A DNA stretch of 64,000 nt from Allium sativum. Its lineage: Eukaryota; Streptophyta; Magnoliopsida; Asparagales; Amaryllidaceae. The translations under genes and the position numbers were made by a program. Shown here piece after piece: positions 60,003 to 64,000 of the stretch; the stretch's first letter is position 1, and every line of letters begins with the position of its first letter. Below the pieces are notes generated by a model that was given only the letters and a program-made list of their open reading frames with translations, did not search any database and was not told where the DNA came from. Location: assembly GCA_030737875.1 (NCBI GenBank), contig CM060922.1, forward strand, positions 306,953,456 through 307,017,455. Direction: 5' to 3'.

Positions 60003-61474
60003 TGTTTGATGATGTGATCGATAATTCCATTTGGAAATAAGATCGTTGTGTTTACATGGACATTTTTCATTTGATAGTCAGATTACCGATTAACAAAGTT
60101 TTGACCATTTTAACGTTGTTAATATGGAGATACCAATTGGATTATTATCCAAAGAACCACTCCGTATTGGCATAAGCGTTGTGAATCATATATGCCAAAG
60201 AAATTGAAGACGGAGTAAAGTGCAAGGGCTGTTGTATAAGTCCTAGGTAGAGATTGCCTAGGATGGATGTACTGAATAGTGCCTTCGGTTTCATTCAGTT
60301 CCAGAACGAACATATATGGACGAATGTCTGACAGAGTATTTCCAATGATCGAATGGGTTGGTCTGTATAAATATATATGGTTGCAATGGATTTATTCCCT
60401 TAGCATAACATCCAGAATATTTGTGCAAACCAATTAGTGAATAACGGATCTGATAATGTGGCATTCAAAGTGATCGTGTTATCAATGAATGGAAAGAAAT
60501 CGTAGCCTCTGGCCTCAACAACCGGGAAATGACAAAAATCGGGCAGGCGGCATGGCTATGTAGGTCGCACCTATTAGGGTGTATAATCACCTGATCTAGA
60601 GTTTCATTTACTTCTAAAAATCTATTGTCGATGCAGTCCCATTCGGGAAACGGTTGCTGATACCAACCGTTGGTGATATACATTCGATACACTCAACCGA
60701 AATGAGTGGTCGGTCATGTGTGGCTGAGTTGCAAGATGTTCTTGTTGAACTCGGTGTATTCTCCTCTAGAGATACACCAGCGGCAGGTGGTTCCATACCT
60801 TGTCATAGTTGGAAATCCATTACCCAATACTTGCTTTCGGTTTTGATTGTATACTATATATGTAGAATGTGAGATGAAAGCGTTCTGCTAGATGATTATT
60901 ATATTGTGGTTGATAGACATTATTATAATATCAGAAGGTTTTTGATATAAAGATACTTTGGATTCTCATAAGGAAAAAACCCGTTCCACTATACAGCGTG
61001 GTCTTATGAGATATCGTTTACTTGTTCAAGATGATTTAAACTATTTACTCATATCCCATGACTGACCCGGAGTTTATTTTCCTTTGTTTTACCTAAACTC
61101 TTGGGTGCCCAATTTTGTATGGGCAGTCAAGTAGTTAAGGTGTTTACAGATATTTGGAGGAGCTTGGAGTAGGAGGCTTCAGCATTAGTTATATAGAGTT
61201 TTGTTCCGCTGTGTTGTTAGTTGTACTCTAATAGTGATACTCTGATATGTGTATGTTATACAGTTCAAATTTTGTATTTCAAAAGCTGTTATATATTATA
61301 TTTTATTCCGCTGCGATGTGAGATTCTGTTCTTCTTCTTATATTCTATGTTTCTATCTTACCTATTCTCACCCTCTAACTTCTTTCTATTAATGATTCGT
61401 ATTTCTGTGCAATTTGAGTTGGACGTGTGGTGTATTTAGTCAACTCAGATAGTACGGATTTGCGGGCCACTACA
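56730..61474 (+). repeat. B LTR3, full length
   Basis: 4,745 bp. Same order as LTR2, with small deletions: one removes half of the palindrome at about 58645, and another removes the left arm of the CAGTC hairpin at about 61050. Confidence 0.88.
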
Positions 61475-63413
61475 GATTAATACTAAGGGGATTGTTCACT
61501 TGCTAATTTATAGTTAAAGGCTGATGGAATGGAATGTGATTTTGGGTTAATCATGAACCGTGTTTTAAATGACATTGGTTCTTTAACCCAGTTAAAGACA
61601 TGATGTGATTTCCCTAGTTTAACAATTGTTAATATTGAGTTTTGGGAAGATTAAAACCAAGTGGAGTTTTAATGCATCTTTAATTAAATTGAAATGATTT
61701 CCAAAGGAAGATTAAAGAATAAATTTAATGAATTTACCTTTGATAAAATTAATGGGAACCTTTCCCAAAGTATATGAATATTTGGATAAAGAAATATTCT
61801 GGATTGGTATAAGGTGTATGTTGTGTTTTTACAGCACTTGTTTATTATATACGCGAGTTATTCAAAAAGATTGGGTCTATCCCATTCTGAATAACTGATT
61901 CGACGATGTGTCGAGAATGAAGACGGTGGTTGAAAACCGGAGGTCTTCACATCGTTTGGATGATTGCTGATGTCTTGATTGTGCCGTACACCCAAGGCGA
62001 GGTAATAAGTGGTGATCGTCCAGACGTACTTGGAGATCGACGGATATGCGAGGGCCTCTCCCCAGTATTGGACATATAGGGGAGGAATAAGGTGCCTCGG
62101 TTTCGTTCAGACCCAGAACGAACTTGTAAATGGATGTGTGGTTGACATCGGATTTCAATCGGTGTAATTGATATACATCGGTTGCATAGCGTGGATTGCC
62201 TGTGTGGCATGCTGAGATGCCAATTATCAAGGCTTTTGTTGAGAAGCAGAGTCTTGTGGTTGATGATCAAAGCACAACCTTTGTGGCATAGCTTTGTGTA
62301 ACGTTAATTCGCGAGCCTCACACCCCGGTGTGAACCAGAAACGGGAGAGGACTTCTGGGAGGACATGCGTTTCCTTCTAGCTAGGAGTGGTGTCATCCTT
62401 TTGCATGCTCTAGCATTTTACTTATGTAGATGATGGATAGGAGGCACCTTAGTTATATCGGTGGATCCGGGGCCGATGGAGTCATTTGGCTCATTTATGC
62501 CCCCATAGGGCGGGGAAACGTAGTGTTCAGGCATTTTAATCCACATCGAGTGGACCGACCCTGATGATCCAAGGCTTGTCTGTGCGCTTGCCTAAGACAT
62601 GGGCTATATTGTCTCGAAGTGGTAAGGTCGATCCCTTGCCTTGGTTCACATATGGAAATCCAATTTCTAATACGTGGCAATTGCAGATTTGATTGTAGAG
62701 CCTAGTATTGACGACATGATATATGGTACCCATGCCTTCTAGGATTGATACATTTATATTTGAAGTTGTTTTATACACTATGCACTTATAATAGTATCAA
62801 ATGATTTGTTTTAATGTACCAAGCATGTTTGGCTATTATAAGGGAAAACCCTATCCCCCGGCTTGCTTTGCATTGTGTGATAGGACCTGGGTCTTTTAAT
62901 AGCTTCATTTTTCAAAAAAGCATTACGCGGTTTTGTTACTGGTATTCTTGGGAGGAAACCCGTTCCGTGTTATACGGCGTGGTCCTTTGATATATCTGAT
63001 TTAAGTAAAGTTTTAAATAACTGTCTTAGTACCCACACCAGTCAAATGACTGACCTGGAGTTTATTTTTTTACCTAAACTCTGGGTGCCTCTATTTTCCA
63101 CATGGGCAGCTTGTAGTTTTGGTTTTGCAGATTTATATTCACAGGATCCTGGTTTACAGCTCGAAAGATATTTGGAAAGCTCTGTATCCGTATATTCTTT
63201 TCAGTTGTGTCATGTATTATTTTCCGCTGCATTGTAGATTGTAAATCTCTGATACTTTGGTTCTGTATAATATTCATGTATACTCTGTATATTCTTGTAT
63301 TCTTATGAAATTGTTGTAATAAGCAACGAAATTTTCTACGGTTTGTGCTCTGATTCGTCTTGTCCTCAAAGTCAATCCGGGCATCCCTTCACGGGAAGGT
63401 TCGGGTCGTCATA

Positions 63414-64000
63414 GTAAAAGTATATAAAATTGTCATTCTGTTAGATTAGAATCATGTTTAGTTAATATAGTCTAGTTGAATAAAAATATTCACTTTTGTT
63501 AATATAGTCTTGTTGAATAAAAATATGCACTTTTGTTAATATAGTCTAGTTGAATTAAAAATATAGATTTTTGTCAAAACATGTTAATTGGAATAAAAAT
63601 TACATTTTTATCAAAACATGATTATTGAGATAAAAATATTGATTTTTGTCAAAACATGTAAATTGAAATAAAAGTTATCATTTGTGTCAAAACATGTTAT
63701 TGAACCCAATTTAACATTTGTGTCAAAAAGTTTTGAATAAAAAGTTTAGATTAAAAAGATTATAATAGAAAGATTGCCTTTTTATTTTCACTTAAAGAAT
63801 TATAATATCACTTGGATATGAAATGTCACATTAGAATTATAACATCATTTTGGTATGAAATGCCATATTAGAACTGTAACATCATTTTTGTTATGAAATG
63901 TTATGTTAGAATTATAACATCATTTTGGTTAGAAATGTCATCATATTAAAATGTCATTAGAAAATGTCATTTTATTAGAAAACGTTATGTTAAAATATGT
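63414..64000 (+). mobile_element. A-prime LTR, right continuation to the window edge
   Basis: Resumes after element A with the GTAAA copy of the duplication. It consists of degenerate 40-50-bp repeats with tagttgaataaaaatat, then gtcaaaacatg, then aatgtcat and attagaattataacatcat words. Continues past the window. Confidence 0.65.

Larger units (their letters stand above)
46311..61474 (+). mobile_element. B-family array: three LTRs and two internal regions
   Basis: Order LTR1 (46311-49616), internal 1 (49617-50765), LTR2 (50766-55566), internal 2 (55567-56729), LTR3 (56730-61474), all on the plus strand. The whole array, not each copy, is flanked by GACTA (46306-46310) and GATTA (61475-61479), where the empty site in the 5' LTR of A has GGTTA. 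This is best explained by one insertion followed by unequal recombination between LTRs. No protein-coding capacity. Confidence 0.88.
29120..63413 (+). mobile_element. Element A: LTRs of about 6.6 kb, 1.03-kb internal region, non-coding
   Basis: 5' LTR 29120-35784 (6,665 bp). 3' LTR 36816-63413, which after removing element C, the B array and their duplications is about 6,602 bp. The two LTRs match throughout in the same order. The internal region has an initiator-Met primer-binding site and a polypurine tract but no gene. Flanks GTCAA/GTAAA. LTR differences are plentiful, so the insertion is not recent. It fits the LARD class (large derivative with no proteins), with unusually long LTRs for its internal size. 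Confidence 0.88.
36816..63413 (+). repeat. 3' LTR of element A, in three pieces
   Basis: Pieces 36816-40647, 45470-46310 and 61475-63413, separated by element C and the B array. The end GGTTCGGGTCGTCATA corresponds to 35784 in the 5' LTR. Confidence 0.88.

Overview
This window is repeat-derived plant nuclear DNA. I see no intact host gene, rRNA gene, tRNA gene or CRISPR array. The evidence for a flowering plant is the set of families present: a CACTA (En/Spm) transposase with its usual introns, an Athila-type Ty3/gypsy element, and several long-LTR elements primed by initiator-Met tRNA with plant-type polypurine tracts. The base composition is AT-rich. I cannot name the species.

Layout. About 943-4591 holds a decayed CACTA transposase gene. 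A piece of its usual partner gene (TNPA-like) reappears at 26218-26515, so much of 5-26 kb may be later insertions into one old CACTA element. Those insertions are: a foldback element (5097-5579); a possible copia LTR (about 6597-7376, minus); a long-LTR element on the minus strand (7418-14430) that carries its own foldback element and a LINE fragment; a truncated plus-strand LTR (14431-15627); and an Athila-like element (15762-26217, 5-bp duplication TTATT). The Athila-like element is itself split by a solo LTR, called D here (20032-23732, duplication CAGGA).

From 26558 to the window end lies a three-level nest. An outer LTR (family A-prime, 26558-29119 and 63414-64000) contains element A (29120-63413). 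Element A has two LTRs of about 6.6 kb around a 1.03-kb internal region. Its 3' LTR was hit twice: by minus-strand element C (40648-45469, perfect TATAC duplication, decayed gag only), and by a B-family array of three LTRs and two internal regions (46311-61474, flanked by GACTA/GATTA). The 5' LTR of A preserves both empty target sites, so these boundaries are well supported.

How it works together. I found no reverse transcriptase, integrase or RNase H anywhere in the window, so every LTR element here must have been copied by enzymes supplied elsewhere. Families A and B have very long LTRs (4.7-6.7 kb) and tiny non-coding internal regions (1.0-1.2 kb). Between families, the LTR 3' ends and the start of the internal region keep short hairpins whose two arms change together. 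I propose these as cis-acting RNA signals (packaging, dimerisation or priming). This is the most interesting candidate in the window and is testable by covariation analysis. A second candidate is an array of alternating small hairpins with paired changes in element C.
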